Shown here piece after piece: positions 8,615 through 18,472 of a DNA stretch of 64,000 nucleotides (positions within the stretch are counted from its first letter, which is position 1; each line of letters starts with the position of its first letter). Source of the stretch: Mycobacterium sp. IDR2000157661 (GTDB lineage: Bacteria > Actinomycetota > Actinomycetes > Mycobacteriales > Mycobacteriaceae); the NCBI RefSeq assembly GCF_022317005.1, contig NZ_CP081006.1:558001-622000 (forward strand), given 5' to 3'. The translations under genes and the position numbers were made by a program. Below the pieces are notes generated by a model that did no database searches, was not told the DNA's origin, and saw only the letters and a program-made list of their open reading frames with translations.

Positions 8615-8911
8615 CTAGGCGCCCCAGGCGCTCGCCGCGCTGCGGTCGGTCGCGGCGACGTCGGCGGCGCCGTCGCGGACCGCGTTGCCCAAGCTGAACA
8701 GGATCTCGTTGAGCGCGGTCACCGCCTGCTCCCAGCGCATCTGCTCGACGCGGTACGCCTCGGCCGCTTCGCGTGTCCACACTTCCCGCAGCGGCGCGAT
8801 CTGGGTCCGCAACTCGTCGAGCGCACCGTTCAGTCGGGCCGAGGTGGAATGGATCTCCTGGCGGACGCTGTATTCGATCTCACCGAAGTTGTACGACAGC
8901 ACATGGTCCAT
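8615..8911 (-). CDS. esxT: ESX-4 WXG100-type protein EsxT
   Basis: The 98-residue helical hairpin protein closely follows EsxT (Rv3444c): VLSYNFGEIEYSVRQEIH, then LREVWTREAAEAY at the turn and WEQAVTALNEILFSLG in the second helix. The turn tryptophan is kept, but the next residues are T-R instead of x-G, as in M. tuberculosis EsxT. It is expected to pair with EsxU as the ESX-4 substrate dimer. The start is the ATG at 8911; the same frame runs further upstream but the longer forms do not look like EsxT. It lies 11 bases after esxU in the minus-strand ESX-4 operon. Confidence 0.93.
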   Translation of the reverse strand: MDHVLSYNFGEIEYSVRQEIHSTSARLNGALDELRTQIAPLREVWTREAAEAYRVEQMRWEQAVTALNEILFSLGNAVRDGAADVAATDRSAASAWGA

Positions 8912-8922
8912 GACGGGCTCCT

Positions 8923-9240
8923 CTACATCTGGTTGGCGACCGCACCGATCTGGTGCGAATGGCTCTCGGTGGCTTCCCGAAGCGTCTGCTGGTTGAGCCG
9001 GATGTTCTCGGCGATGCGCCCAAGCGCCGCATGGAGTTTCAGAGATTCGGCATTCCACCGGTCGACGACGTCGCGGAACCGCGCGGCGGCGACACCGCCC
9101 CAGACGGACGGCGGCACGGTGCTCATCCGGCCGATGAACGCCTGCAGCATGGCCCGGATCTCCTCGTTGCGGGCGTCGGTGGTGCTGGCGACGGAGGTCA
9201 TCAGGTCGAAGTCGGTGTTGAGCGATCCGCCTGTGGTCAT
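8923..9240 (-). CDS. esxU: ESX-4 WXG100-type protein EsxU
   Basis: The 105-residue protein is the EsxU (Rv3445c) partner of EsxT. It has two amphipathic helices around the turn [13 protein letters not shown], a clear WXG-type motif (W-G-G). The second helix ([23 protein letters not shown]) is typical of the family. It overlaps the upstream T7SS-associated gene by four bases (9237-9240) and precedes esxT by 11 bases, so the three are co-transcribed. The ESX-4 apparatus encoded alongside is the likely secretion route. No C-terminal YxxxD/E motif is present in either Esx protein. Confidence 0.93.
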   Translation of the reverse strand: MTTGGSLNTDFDLMTSVASTTDARNEEIRAMLQAFIGRMSTVPPSVWGGVAAARFRDVVDRWNAESLKLHAALGRIAENIRLNQQTLREATESHSHQIGAVANQM

Positions 9241-10463
9241 GGGTGTCCTTTCTGCTGGCTATGTCTGTTTCGACGCGGCCGGCGCCGGTTCGGTTCCGCT
9301 GAATCCGACCGCGTTGCGCGAGCGGAGTCGACGGCCCGGTCGCACACCTGATGAACCAGGTCCACCCGTGCTGCGGGACTCTGGCAACCGATCGCGATCC
9401 GGACACGTCCGTCGGCGAGCACCGTCCACGCCACCTGCCGGTCGCCGCGCACCTCGCGATAGGTCACCGCGGGCCGGCCGACCCGCACGTCTGACGGATT
9501 GAAGTCGATGAACACGTCGCTGGATTCGGCGGCAAGCGCCGCTCGCAGTGACTCCCCGGTCGCCACCAGGTCCACCCCTGACGCGGCGATCGATTGGGTG
9601 AGATGCAGTGCCACTTGCTCGTTCGACGGCGAGACGAGTTGCAGCCGGGCCGATCCCGGGCCCGAGGTGATCCGGCGCACCGGCCAGTCCGTCGGCACCT
9701 CCACGCTGATGCGACCTTCGACCAACAAGCGGGTACCCGCGGGCTGCCCGTCACCCATCGCCGCCAGCCCGGCGACGACTGCCACCGCGGTCACCACACC
9801 GGCCGCGACCGCTGCCGCCGGCAAGCCGTGTGACGGCAGTGGGCGCTCGGCGCAGACGGCCTCTCGAGACTGCACGCTCGTCGCCGCACGCAGGGCCGCG
9901 TCGGTGTCGGCCCAGGAGACCGCGATACCCATGCCCCGCAACTGCCCGGCGATCGCCTCGCCGAGCCGGGCGGCACCGCCCTCCCTCGCCGGAGCGTCGA
10001 TCAGCACCGCGGTCGGCCTTCCCACCGCGCAACACACGTTGTCCACAACGGCCGCGACGCCGCCGAGGATCGGGACGACGGTGACCGGTCCAGGACCCAC
10101 CACGACGATCAGCTCGGCGGCGATCTCCACCACCACCGTCCCGTCCCGCGTCGCATGGTCGGCGAGAAGCGGTCCGCGCGCGTGAACCGACACATCGGGC
10201 ACCACGGTGTGCGCCGCCGTGCGCACCAGGTCAATTCGTGCGGTCGACCACCACGTCGGGCAGACGAGGACGACGGCATCCTCATCACCGCCGATGACCG
10301 TGCGCATCAGTTCGTTCCACACGTCGCGCACCGACACCACCTGGTCGTCGAGCAAGCCCAGCTCGTCGTCGACGTGTTCGATTGCGGCACAGATTAACTC
10401 GGGTGACGCTTCGAACTGCCCACACACCCATGCCGGGCCGACCTCGACGACGCCACCGGTCAC
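9237..10463 (-). CDS. type VII secretion-associated membrane protein (Rv3446c-like)
   Basis: The 408-residue protein matches the ESX-4-linked family known as T7SS-associated protein, between esxU and eccC4, as Rv3446c. The N-terminal 200 residues form an actin/ASKHA-like cytoplasmic part (VVEVGPAWV near the start, [16 protein letters not shown] mid-domain). A single membrane span lies at about 212-235 ([22 protein letters not shown]). The rest, 240-375, is a probable periplasmic beta domain, then a basic tail. It overlaps both neighbours by four bases. The exact role in ESX-4 is not established. Confidence 0.85.
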   Translation of the reverse strand: MTGGVVEVGPAWVCGQFEASPELICAAIEHVDDELGLLDDQVVSVRDVWNELMRTVIGGDEDAVVLVCPTWWSTARIDLVRTAAHTVVPDVSVHARGPLLADHATRDGTVVVEIAAELIVVVGPGPVTVVPILGGVAAVVDNVCCAVGRPTAVLIDAPAREGGAARLGEAIAGQLRGMGIAVSWADTDAALRAATSVQSREAVCAERPLPSHGLPAAAVAAGVVTAVAVVAGLAAMGDGQPAGTRLLVEGRISVEVPTDWPVRRITSGPGSARLQLVSPSNEQVALHLTQSIAASGVDLVATGESLRAALAAESSDVFIDFNPSDVRVGRPAVTYREVRGDRQVAWTVLADGRVRIAIGCQSPAARVDLVHQVCDRAVDSARATRSDSAEPNRRRPRRNRHSQQKGHP

Positions 10464-13400
10464 GCCGGATCCAACCAGCCGATCTGCACCACGCGTTCGC
10501 CGCGACTACGAGTGATGAAGGTGGCCCGCCCGGGCGGCTGCGGCGACGGTCGGACCGAACCGAGCAGCACGCCTTCCTCCGGCGATGCGCTCATCATCAA
10601 GCCCATGCATCCGGACTCCCGCATGCGGGCCAACACCGGGTCGAACATCGCCCGGGCCGCGCCGCCGGAGCGGCGGGCGACCAACACGTGCAACCCCAGA
10701 TCGGCTGCGTGGGGCAGGAAGTCGGCGAGCGGCGCCATCGGGTTACCCGTCGTTCCCGCGACCAGATCGTAGTCGTCGACGACGAGGAAGATCTCCGGCC
10801 CCGTCCACCAGGACCTGTCGCGCAACTGCCGCTGCGTGACATCCTCGCCGGGCATGCGGGCCGTCAGGCGGTCGAGCAGCTTGTGCAGCCGAGCCGTCAA
10901 CGCCGCCGGCGACGCAGCGTATCCCGACAGGTGTTCTGATTCCACCACCCCCAGAAGCGCCCGCCTGAAGTCGACGATCTCGAGTTGCGCCTCATCCGGG
11001 CGCGAGCTGCGGACGATCTCCGTGCAGAGCAGCCGCATCAGTGAGGTCTTTCCGCAACCGGACTCCCCGAGCGCCAACAGGTGCGACTGCTCGCCGAAAT
11101 CGGCGACGACGGTCCGCAAGTCGTCCTCCCCCAGACCGAGAAGGAGCTGGGTCGGCGGACGGCCGCCTTCAGCTCCGTGCAGGAGTGTGTGGTGCGGTAC
11201 GACGCTGGGCAGCAGCTCGACACGCGGAGCCCGGGCATCGGGCCACCGGTTGCCGAGCCGATCGACCGTCGCACCGATCGACTCGGCGAGACCGGTTGCC
11301 GAAGCCCTGCCGTCCCAGCGAGGCAACGCCGTCACCGTCTCCCGGCCGTCTGCCGTGATGCCCCGGCCCGGTGCGCGGTTCACGATCAGTCGGGCACGAC
11401 GGCGGTCCATCTCGGATTCGGCGGGGTCCCCGAGGCGCAGCTCGAGGCGGGTGCCGATCTGGTCCTTCACCGCCGGACGCAACTCCGCCCACCGCGAAGC
11501 CGTTAGGACGACGTGTACGCCGAAGGCGAGGCCTTGCGCGGCGATGTTGGTGATCGGCCCCTCGAGCGTCTCGAACTGTTGACGCATCGCCGCCCAGCCG
11601 TCCACGACGAGGAAGACCTCTCCACCGCGGTCGGGTGTTCCGGCGTCACCCGTGGTGCAGCGCGCGCGGTAGTCGGCCATGGAGTCGAAACCGGCTTGGC
11701 GGATCGACTCTTCGCGCGATCGCGCGATCGACTCGATGACCGAGACCGTGCGCCGGCACAGATCGGCGTCATTCCTCGCCGCCACCGCTCCGACATGAGG
11801 CAGGGTGCGCAGGCCCGACAACGTACCCCCGCCGAAATCCAGGCAGTAGAAGCTCACCTCGGTCGGGCCGTGGATCTCGGCGAGCGCCAGCATGAGGGCA
11901 CGCAGGGCCGTCGACTTGCCCGACCGCGGTGCGCCCACGATCGCGACGTTGCCGCCGGCACCGTCCAAGTGCACCGACAGCACGTCGTGACGTTGTTGGA
12001 AGGGGCTGTCCACCAGACCGATCGGGATGTGCAGGCCACGGCCGAGCGGCAGCATGTCCAGTGTCGGCGACACCGTCAGCGGCGGCAGCCAGATCCGGTG
12101 CGCCGCTTCTCCCCGATCCGCCAACCGGTTCAGCACCACCTCCGACACGGTGGGCACCGCGGCAGTGTCTTCCCGCGGACGGACACTGGGTTCGCGTCGT
12201 ACAGGGGCGGCGGTGAAGGCCAGGGGACCCTGTGGCGCTGGCGCGGGCATTTCCCGCCGGCGTCGGCATGCGCCCGACACAAAGGCCGTCTGGAAGCGGG
12301 TCAGCTCACCGGAAGGGGTCTTGAGGAACGCCGCTCCGGGGGTGCTGGGCAACTGGTGGGCATCGGGCACGCCCAGAACCGCGCGGGAGTCCGCGGCCGA
12401 GAACGTCTTCAAGCAGATGCGGTACGACAGATGGGTGTCCAGTCCGCGTAATCGGCCTTCGTCCAACCGTTGACTCGCCAGCAGCAGATGGATGCCCAGC
12501 GAGCGTCCCAACCGGCCGATCGTGACGAACAACTCGGCGAAGTCGGGGTGTTGACTGAGCAGTTCGGAGAATTCGTCGACGATGATCACCAATGCGGGCA
12601 GCGCAGACAAGGACCGATGTCGCGTTCGCGCGCGGTTGTAGTCGGCGAGGCTCGCCAAGCCGCCCGCCGCCCGCAGCAGTTCCTGACGCCGATGCAGTTC
12701 CCCGGCGAGCGCGTCACTCATCCTGGCGACCAGATGCGCCGCGTCAGCGAGGTTCGTGATCACCGCGGCGACATGTCGGGCTCGCTCAAGGTCGAGAAAC
12801 GTTGCGCCACCCTTGAAGTCGACCAGCACGAGGTTGAGCATGTCCGGCGAATGGGAGGTGATCAAACCCAGCACGAGCGTCCGCAGGAACTCCGACTTGC
12901 CGGACCCCGTCGCGCCCACGCACAGGCCGTGCGGCCCGATTCCTCCCTGGGCTGCCTCGTTGACGTCAAGCATCACCGGCGAGCCGTCGGGGGCGATGCC
13001 GATCGGCACCGCCGCGATGCGCGACCGTCCCTGACCCCAGCTGTTCTCTGCCTCGATCGCATGGGGATCGGCGATACCCATCAGATCGAGCCAGCCTCGG
13101 GCGCCCTGGCGGTGATACCGGTCGGCGGCCCGGGGTACATACCGTGCGAGTCGGCGGGCGCACACCGTCGCCTGAGCCTGCGTCAGCGCGTCGGGTCGAC
13201 CGGCCACCTGCCCCGTGTCGTCCCGAACCGTCGATCCGTCGCAGGAGAAGAAGAACCGCATCCGCGTCGCGTCCGTCGACACGGATGCGACGTCGATCAC
13301 CGTGACTGCTCCCGACAGCCGGGCGTCCGTGTCATCTCGCGCCACGACACCGTCGACGACGATCACGGCGTGCGCGGACGGCGTCTCCAGCGCCGGCGCC

Positions 13401-14269
13401 GCGGCCTCGAGGGTGTCGAAGACCAGCCGTGCCGGTCCCAGCGCATCGACCCGGCCGGTGTGCTGATGATGTGGCAACCATTTCAGCCAGTCCCACTCGC
13501 TGCGTTGCCCGTCGCCCACCACGGCGGCGATGTGGACCCTGTCGGGACCGTGCCAAACGGCCAGCTGACAGATCATCGCGCGCACCATCGCCAGGGCATG
13601 CTCGCGGTCGCCGTCCATCGCGAGAACACGAGTCCCCGCGAGCGCCACCGATAACGGCATCTCGTCGACCAGTGATCGGTGACTGACCAGAGCGCGCATC
13701 GCAGACGTCGTGACGGGGTCGGTGTTCTCGTCGGACTCCCCATCCGATGCGGTCAGCGGCGTGCACAGGTCCTGCGCCCCGATCCCGATCCGTACGCGGA
13801 GGAAGTCGGCGTCACCCTGGTCGCGCTCCCACATCCGCCGCCCGCCCACCAGTGTCCACAGGGTCGCGGGATCCGGGTGGCTCCAGTACTGCGACCGCCG
13901 CTGGGCAGCCACCGCGTCGGCGAGTGATTCGTCGAGTGAATCCAGGTATCGCAGGTAGGCCCGCCGGTTCGTGTCGATCTCGGCGGATCTGGCGGCACCA
14001 CCCCGTGCGCCGTAGACGACCGAGCCCAGCACCGACATGGCCATCATCACCGGGAAGAACATGAACATCGGGCTGCGGTGTGACGCGGCACCGGAGGTGA
14101 AGTAGAGCGCCGTCATCCCGATGCACGCGACGAGCATCACCGCCGGTAGTAGCCGCGCCACCGGATTGCCGGGTGCCGGCTTCGGCATGGCCGGCGGCGC
14201 CTTCACCGCGATCTGCCCGGCGCTCACCGACGGCACCGGAAGTCGCTGTCCGCGAGCGAACTCCATCAC
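10460..14269 (-). CDS. eccC4: ESX-4 FtsK/SpoIIIE ATPase EccC4
   Basis: EccC4 is the motor ATPase of the ESX-4 inner-membrane complex. The 1269-residue, single-chain protein has two N-terminal membrane spans (about 37-55 and 66-85), a stalk domain, and three FtsK-type ATPase domains. Walker A motifs are GATGSGKSEF near residue 452, GAPRSGKSTAL near 778 and GESGCGKTSL near 1067. The first domain has VIIVDEFSELL as Walker B. The start is GTG at 14269 with an ATG one codon later. It diverges from eccD4, 105 bases away, and overlaps the downstream gene by four bases. Confidence 0.96.
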   Translation of the reverse strand: MMEFARGQRLPVPSVSAGQIAVKAPPAMPKPAPGNPVARLLPAVMLVACIGMTALYFTSGAASHRSPMFMFFPVMMAMSVLGSVVYGARGGAARSAEIDTNRRAYLRYLDSLDESLADAVAAQRRSQYWSHPDPATLWTLVGGRRMWERDQGDADFLRVRIGIGAQDLCTPLTASDGESDENTDPVTTSAMRALVSHRSLVDEMPLSVALAGTRVLAMDGDREHALAMVRAMICQLAVWHGPDRVHIAAVVGDGQRSEWDWLKWLPHHQHTGRVDALGPARLVFDTLEAAAPALETPSAHAVIVVDGVVARDDTDARLSGAVTVIDVASVSTDATRMRFFFSCDGSTVRDDTGQVAGRPDALTQAQATVCARRLARYVPRAADRYHRQGARGWLDLMGIADPHAIEAENSWGQGRSRIAAVPIGIAPDGSPVMLDVNEAAQGGIGPHGLCVGATGSGKSEFLRTLVLGLITSHSPDMLNLVLVDFKGGATFLDLERARHVAAVITNLADAAHLVARMSDALAGELHRRQELLRAAGGLASLADYNRARTRHRSLSALPALVIIVDEFSELLSQHPDFAELFVTIGRLGRSLGIHLLLASQRLDEGRLRGLDTHLSYRICLKTFSAADSRAVLGVPDAHQLPSTPGAAFLKTPSGELTRFQTAFVSGACRRRREMPAPAPQGPLAFTAAPVRREPSVRPREDTAAVPTVSEVVLNRLADRGEAAHRIWLPPLTVSPTLDMLPLGRGLHIPIGLVDSPFQQRHDVLSVHLDGAGGNVAIVGAPRSGKSTALRALMLALAEIHGPTEVSFYCLDFGGGTLSGLRTLPHVGAVAARNDADLCRRTVSVIESIARSREESIRQAGFDSMADYRARCTTGDAGTPDRGGEVFLVVDGWAAMRQQFETLEGPITNIAAQGLAFGVHVVLTASRWAELRPAVKDQIGTRLELRLGDPAESEMDRRRARLIVNRAPGRGITADGRETVTALPRWDGRASATGLAESIGATVDRLGNRWPDARAPRVELLPSVVPHHTLLHGAEGGRPPTQLLLGLGEDDLRTVVADFGEQSHLLALGESGCGKTSLMRLLCTEIVRSSRPDEAQLEIVDFRRALLGVVESEHLSGYAASPAALTARLHKLLDRLTARMPGEDVTQRQLRDRSWWTGPEIFLVVDDYDLVAGTTGNPMAPLADFLPHAADLGLHVLVARRSGGAARAMFDPVLARMRESGCMGLMMSASPEEGVLLGSVRPSPQPPGRATFITRSRGERVVQIGWLDPA

Positions 14270-14373
14270 CGATACGACGTCCCCAGGCGGGATCCGGTTC
14301 CATCCACAGGTGAATCACTTGCCGCGCATCGCCGTCGGTACCGCGGCTTACGGTGGGCGCGAAAGGGGTTGAT

Positions 14374-15690
14374 ATGCCGGAAACACTCTGCCGGGTGGCC
14401 GTTCACCACGACGGGAACACCGTGGATCTCGCGCTGCCGTGCGACGTCGGTGTCGTTCAGCTCCTGCCATCGATCGTCGAGATCGTCTGCGAAGGAACCG
14501 ATCCCGGTGCCAACGAGGGTAGGTGGCGGCTGCACCGCAGCTGCGGCACCCTCCTCGACGAGGAACTGACGCTGGGCCAGAACGGGATCGAGGACGGCGA
14601 CCTCCTCTGGCTGAACACCGAACATCTGCCGGCGTTGCGGTGGACCGAGCGCGACGCCTGCCACGTCGTGGCGAAGGCCGCGGTGACCGGACCTTCGGCC
14701 GCGTCCGTATGGGCGGCGGTCAGCGTGACCGCCGCCACCGTCGGCGCAGGCGTCCTCGTCTGGGCGGCGCACGCGTCCAGCGGGGCGGCTTGCGCGCTCG
14801 CAGCAGTGGTGAGCGCGGCCGCGATCGGTGGGGCGTTGGTGCTGCGTCGAGGGCCGCATTCACCGCTGACGTCCTCGGTCTGTGGCCTGATCGCAGTGTT
14901 GTTCGCCGCCGTCTCGGGGGCCATCGCGGTGCCGGCGGGCGCCGTCGCCGCGTCTGTGCTGCTGGCCTCGGCGGCGGCATGCTCGGTGTCGACCCTGTGG
15001 CTGCGCGTGACGGGTTACGGCACAGCATCGTTCATCGCGCTCGCCACGGCAGCGGGACTCGTGGCGATCGTCTGCATGGTTGGTGTGCTGTCCAAGATGG
15101 CGCCGGTAGCAGTCGGCACCTCGCTCACCGTGCTGTCGCTGGCCGGCTTGGGCGCCGCGCCGAGAATCATCATGGTGATCCACCACATCACGCCCACTCT
15201 CGACGCTGCGCCTCCGGAGGTGGACGAAGGGCGAGCCACCGGCGCACACACCGCAATGACCGGGCTGGTGGCGGGCACATCGGTCGCCGTGACCGTCGGC
15301 GCCGTGCTCATCGCGTACGGGCAGGCCAGCCGGCTCCAATCCGCCGCAGTGGCAGCGGCTTTCACGGGCACCGTCGGAGTCGCTCTGATGCTGCGGGCGC
15401 GCAGTCACGCCGTTCCGGCCCGGAAATGCGTGCTGATCGCCTGCGGCACGCTGTGCGCCGCCATCGCTGTCGCCATCACGGCGTGGGCGTATCCCGTCAC
15501 CGCACTCTGGCTGAGCATGTTCGGCGTCGTCGCGGCCGCCGCGGCACTGACCCCGTTGTTCGGCCCGAGCGGGCCCCTGCTGCGCCGGGTCGCCGAGATC
15601 TCGGAGTACGCGGCGTTGGCGGCCGTCGTCCCGCTCGGCTGTTGGTTGGCAGGCGTCTACCGCCTCGTCCGGGACGCGGCACTGCTATGA
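14374..15690 (+). CDS. eccD4: ESX-4 membrane channel component EccD4
   Basis: EccD proteins build the ESX membrane pore. This 438-residue protein starts with a ubiquitin-like YukD domain (about 1-90, LCRVAVHHDGNTVDLALPCD to GDLLWLNTEH) on the cytoplasmic side. About eleven hydrophobic segments follow between residues 110 and 435, all Ala/Val/Gly rich. The ATG at 14374 is chosen because it follows a GAAAGGGG ribosome site and gives the usual N-terminus; seven extra residues are possible from 14353. Its stop overlaps mycP4 (ATGA). It is divergent from eccC4. Confidence 0.94.
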   Translation: MPETLCRVAVHHDGNTVDLALPCDVGVVQLLPSIVEIVCEGTDPGANEGRWRLHRSCGTLLDEELTLGQNGIEDGDLLWLNTEHLPALRWTERDACHVVAKAAVTGPSAASVWAAVSVTAATVGAGVLVWAAHASSGAACALAAVVSAAAIGGALVLRRGPHSPLTSSVCGLIAVLFAAVSGAIAVPAGAVAASVLLASAAACSVSTLWLRVTGYGTASFIALATAAGLVAIVCMVGVLSKMAPVAVGTSLTVLSLAGLGAAPRIIMVIHHITPTLDAAPPEVDEGRATGAHTAMTGLVAGTSVAVTVGAVLIAYGQASRLQSAAVAAAFTGTVGVALMLRARSHAVPARKCVLIACGTLCAAIAVAITAWAYPVTALWLSMFGVVAAAAALTPLFGPSGPLLRRVAEISEYAALAAVVPLGCWLAGVYRLVRDAALL

Positions 15691-17045
15691 GGGCCATCAC
15701 CTTCCGGATCACACGGGTCTCCACGGTGGCCTGCGTGGTCCTCGCGCCGATGCTCATCACGCCACCCGCCGCCGCCGTTACACCGCCTCCGATCGACGAC
15801 GCGCTGCTGCCTGCGCCGGGTCCACCCGCTCCCCCGCGACCGACCGAGCAGGCGAGCCCCTGTGTCACCGGAAGCACCGCGTCACCCGACGGCGCGGGCC
15901 AACTCGCCGACGTCGATCTGCGGTCAGTGTGGGCGCTGTCGCGCGGGGCGGGTCAGACCGTCGCGGTGATCGACACCGGGGTGGTCCGCCACCGCCTGCT
16001 GCCGCGCCTCGTTCCCGGCGGAGACTATGTGTCCAGCGGCGACGGCACCGACGACTGCGACGGACACGGCACCGTGGTGGCCGGCATCATCGGCACCGCT
16101 GCGGCCGAGGGCTCCGCACCCGGATTCAGCGGTGTCGCCCCGGAAGCCACGCTCATCGGTATCCGGCAGTCCAGCACCAGGTTCCGTGCTGTGGATGCAC
16201 CGGCCGGGACCGACGGATTCGGTGACGTCGACACGCTCGCCAGCGCTGTGCGTACCGCCGCGGACATGGGCGCCACCGTCATCAACGTCTCGACCATCGC
16301 GTGCGTGCCTGCCGAATCAGCGCTCGATGACCGGGCGCTCGGCGCGGCGCTGGCATACGCCGTCGACGTAAAGAACGTCGTCGTGGTGGCGGCGGCCGGC
16401 AACGTCGGTGCGCCGGGCCAATGTCCGGACCGCAACCCGGGAACCGATCCCTCCAGCGCTGCTCGACCGGACTGGACCCATGTCAACGTCGTGGTCAGCC
16501 CGGCCTGGTACGACGACTACGTGCTGACGGTGGGCTCGGTGGGACACGACGGGGCCCCTTCGTCGTTCAGCCTCGCCGGCCCGTGGGTCGACGTCGCCGC
16601 GCCGGGTGAACGGGTGGTCTCCCTGGACCCCGACGGCGAGGGGCTGATCGACACCATGCCGACGGCCACCGATGAAAAGCCGATCGCGGGAACCAGTTAC
16701 GCCGCACCCGTGGTCTCCGGGGTCGTCGCCCTGCTTCGAGCGAGAGCGCCCCAGCTGACCGCCCGGCAGGTCATGCAGCGCATCGAGGACACCGCGCGTC
16801 GGCCGGCAGGCGGTTGGAATCCCGTCGTCGGACACGGTGTCATCGACATCCATGCGGCGGTGACCGGCAGCGCTGCACCCCCGGACAGCGCGAGCCATGA
16901 GGAACCCAGAGTCGTGTCCCGTCCGAACTCGGGCTCGCCGGATCAGCGTCCGGTACGGCTGGCCACGACGGCGGCGGCGGTGTGCCTAGCGGCCTCCCTG
17001 GTGGTCGGCTTGACGACGTTGTGGGCTGGTCGGTTACGGCGCTGA
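15687..17045 (+). CDS. mycP4: ESX-4 subtilisin-like serine protease mycosin MycP4
   Basis: Mycosins are membrane-anchored periplasmic proteases that stabilise the ESX complex. The 452-residue protein has a signal peptide (1-30), a proline-rich linker, then the subtilase domain. The catalytic triad is D96 (AVIDTGV), H127 (DGHGTVVAG) and S337 (AGTSYAAPVVSG), with oxyanion N239 (AAAGN). A single C-terminal membrane span lies at about 427-447. The ATG at 15687 overlaps the eccD4 stop; the same frame is open far upstream but is antisense-type noise there. Its end overlaps the convergent eccB4 by 12 bases. Confidence 0.96.
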   Translation: MRAITFRITRVSTVACVVLAPMLITPPAAAVTPPPIDDALLPAPGPPAPPRPTEQASPCVTGSTASPDGAGQLADVDLRSVWALSRGAGQTVAVIDTGVVRHRLLPRLVPGGDYVSSGDGTDDCDGHGTVVAGIIGTAAAEGSAPGFSGVAPEATLIGIRQSSTRFRAVDAPAGTDGFGDVDTLASAVRTAADMGATVINVSTIACVPAESALDDRALGAALAYAVDVKNVVVVAAAGNVGAPGQCPDRNPGTDPSSAARPDWTHVNVVVSPAWYDDYVLTVGSVGHDGAPSSFSLAGPWVDVAAPGERVVSLDPDGEGLIDTMPTATDEKPIAGTSYAAPVVSGVVALLRARAPQLTARQVMQRIEDTARRPAGGWNPVVGHGVIDIHAAVTGSAAPPDSASHEEPRVVSRPNSGSPDQRPVRLATTAAAVCLAASLVVGLTTLWAGRLRR

Positions 17046-18413
17046 GACGGCGTCCCGCATGACCGATGCCGCTTCGACGCTCAGCACCGGTCCGCGGGGC
17101 AGTCGCGCAATCACCGGCCACGGAGCGGGCACCGGAGCGCTCAGGGCAAGGCGCTTGGCCGCCTCGTCGTCGTGAATGCCGAACACGACACCGGTGTCGT
17201 CGACGAGGTACAGCGGGCCGTCGTGGGCGCCGTCGCCGGTGACTCCGGCGGCTCGCACATAGGCGCTGCGGCCCTTCGGCAAGACGATCGAGTCGATCCG
17301 CGGACCCGAGCCGTCGGCCTGGGCGAGGGCCACCGCCCGACCGCGCGGGAGTGCATCGGCGGTGTACACCTCGGTCGACGTCGATCCCGTGTCCTCAGAC
17401 CACCGCCACTGCGCGCACAGCACCGGACCGTCGGTTACGCCGCCCCGCCGGGGATGTCCCGCCACCGACAGGTGGTCGACGACCGGCACGGCACCGAGGG
17501 CCCCCGGTTCGACAGCGGCGATGTCGCGCCGCCCGTGCGATTGGGTGAAGCGAATGAGATCGGCGGTCACCTCACCGATCCGCTGCACTCCGTCGGATAG
17601 AACGACGAACAACTCCGACGAGTCCACCCTCTCGGTCCGCAGCACGCTGCCCACCGGCAACCCGTGCAGCAGCGACGGGCCCGCAGCGCCGGCATGGGCG
17701 ATCGAGGGCGGTGCGATCGGTGGCGCTTCAGGGAGTGAGTCGAGCAACACGCGCGAAACCGGCCGTGCCACAACACCGTCGAGCCGCATCGCCCTGACCA
17801 CGGCCGGCAGGCGCAGATCCACCTTCGCGCGCCTACCCTCATACAGCAGGTACGTCGCTGCGGCACCCTCCTCTCGCACGGTGACCAGCGCGCTGTGCTC
17901 CTCGGTGCGCGGTCGGCCCGAGAGACCCAGGATCAGGCTGGTATTGGAGTCGATGGTCTCGCAGATCGTCCAGCCGGACTCGTCTGCGGTCAGCGGGGCG
18001 CCGACGAAGTCGGGGGCACCGGGAATACCGAGCGTCGCACCGCCCGAAGCGTCGTCGACCGCCGATTGGCTGACCAGTTGCGGCGCGCCGGACGCACCGG
18101 TGATCAGCCGCGCCGAGGCCGTGTTCAGCACCGGATGCAGGGTGTCTGCGATGCGCACGTACATCGCACCCGAGTCCCGGACCATCACGATCGCAGAGTC
18201 ACCGAGCCTGCCCTGCGGCTGGAAGAACGCGAGGACCGCGCAGGCGGCGATGCCGACCACCGCCAACACGCACCCCACTGTCAGGGCCAGCGACTGCGAA
18301 CGCAGCGGATCGTCGAACATGCCGACGTCGCCGCGGACCAGCGCGTGCGTCATCCGGCGCGCCTGAAACCGGTGCCCGCTCAGTCCGTGTGTGGTGTTCG
18401 ATCGCCCGGTCAT
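17034..18413 (-). CDS. eccB4: ESX-4 conserved component EccB4
   Basis: EccB is a core subunit of the ESX membrane complex. The 459-residue protein has a short basic cytoplasmic start (THGLSGHRFQARRMTHALVRGD), which is typical of EccB. One membrane span at about 44-66 follows, then a large periplasmic region with R1-R4-type repeats; the conserved cysteine pair is C162 and the one in VLCAQWRW. The gene is convergent with mycP4 and overlaps it by 12 bases. In M. tuberculosis, eccB4 is followed directly by cut3; here about 12 kb of other genes separate them. Confidence 0.94.
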   Translation of the reverse strand: MTGRSNTTHGLSGHRFQARRMTHALVRGDVGMFDDPLRSQSLALTVGCVLAVVGIAACAVLAFFQPQGRLGDSAIVMVRDSGAMYVRIADTLHPVLNTASARLITGASGAPQLVSQSAVDDASGGATLGIPGAPDFVGAPLTADESGWTICETIDSNTSLILGLSGRPRTEEHSALVTVREEGAAATYLLYEGRRAKVDLRLPAVVRAMRLDGVVARPVSRVLLDSLPEAPPIAPPSIAHAGAAGPSLLHGLPVGSVLRTERVDSSELFVVLSDGVQRIGEVTADLIRFTQSHGRRDIAAVEPGALGAVPVVDHLSVAGHPRRGGVTDGPVLCAQWRWSEDTGSTSTEVYTADALPRGRAVALAQADGSGPRIDSIVLPKGRSAYVRAAGVTGDGAHDGPLYLVDDTGVVFGIHDDEAAKRLALSAPVPAPWPVIARLPRGPVLSVEAASVMRDAVSAP

Positions 18414-18472
18414 CGCGCCCCCCTCCGCCAGCCTAAAGGCGATCGAGGGCCCCCTATGTCACAGTTTTCGGT

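Noticed and set aside
8615-8911. Degenerate WXG turn in EsxT as a mutation
   Set aside because: W-T-R in place of W-x-G is, as far as I recall, also found in M. tuberculosis EsxT, so it is a family feature.
14523-15686. Upstream extension of the mycP4 frame giving an 840-residue protein
   Set aside because: The added part overlaps eccD4 entirely and is Arg/Gly-rich noise; the ATG at 15687 starts a proper signal peptide.
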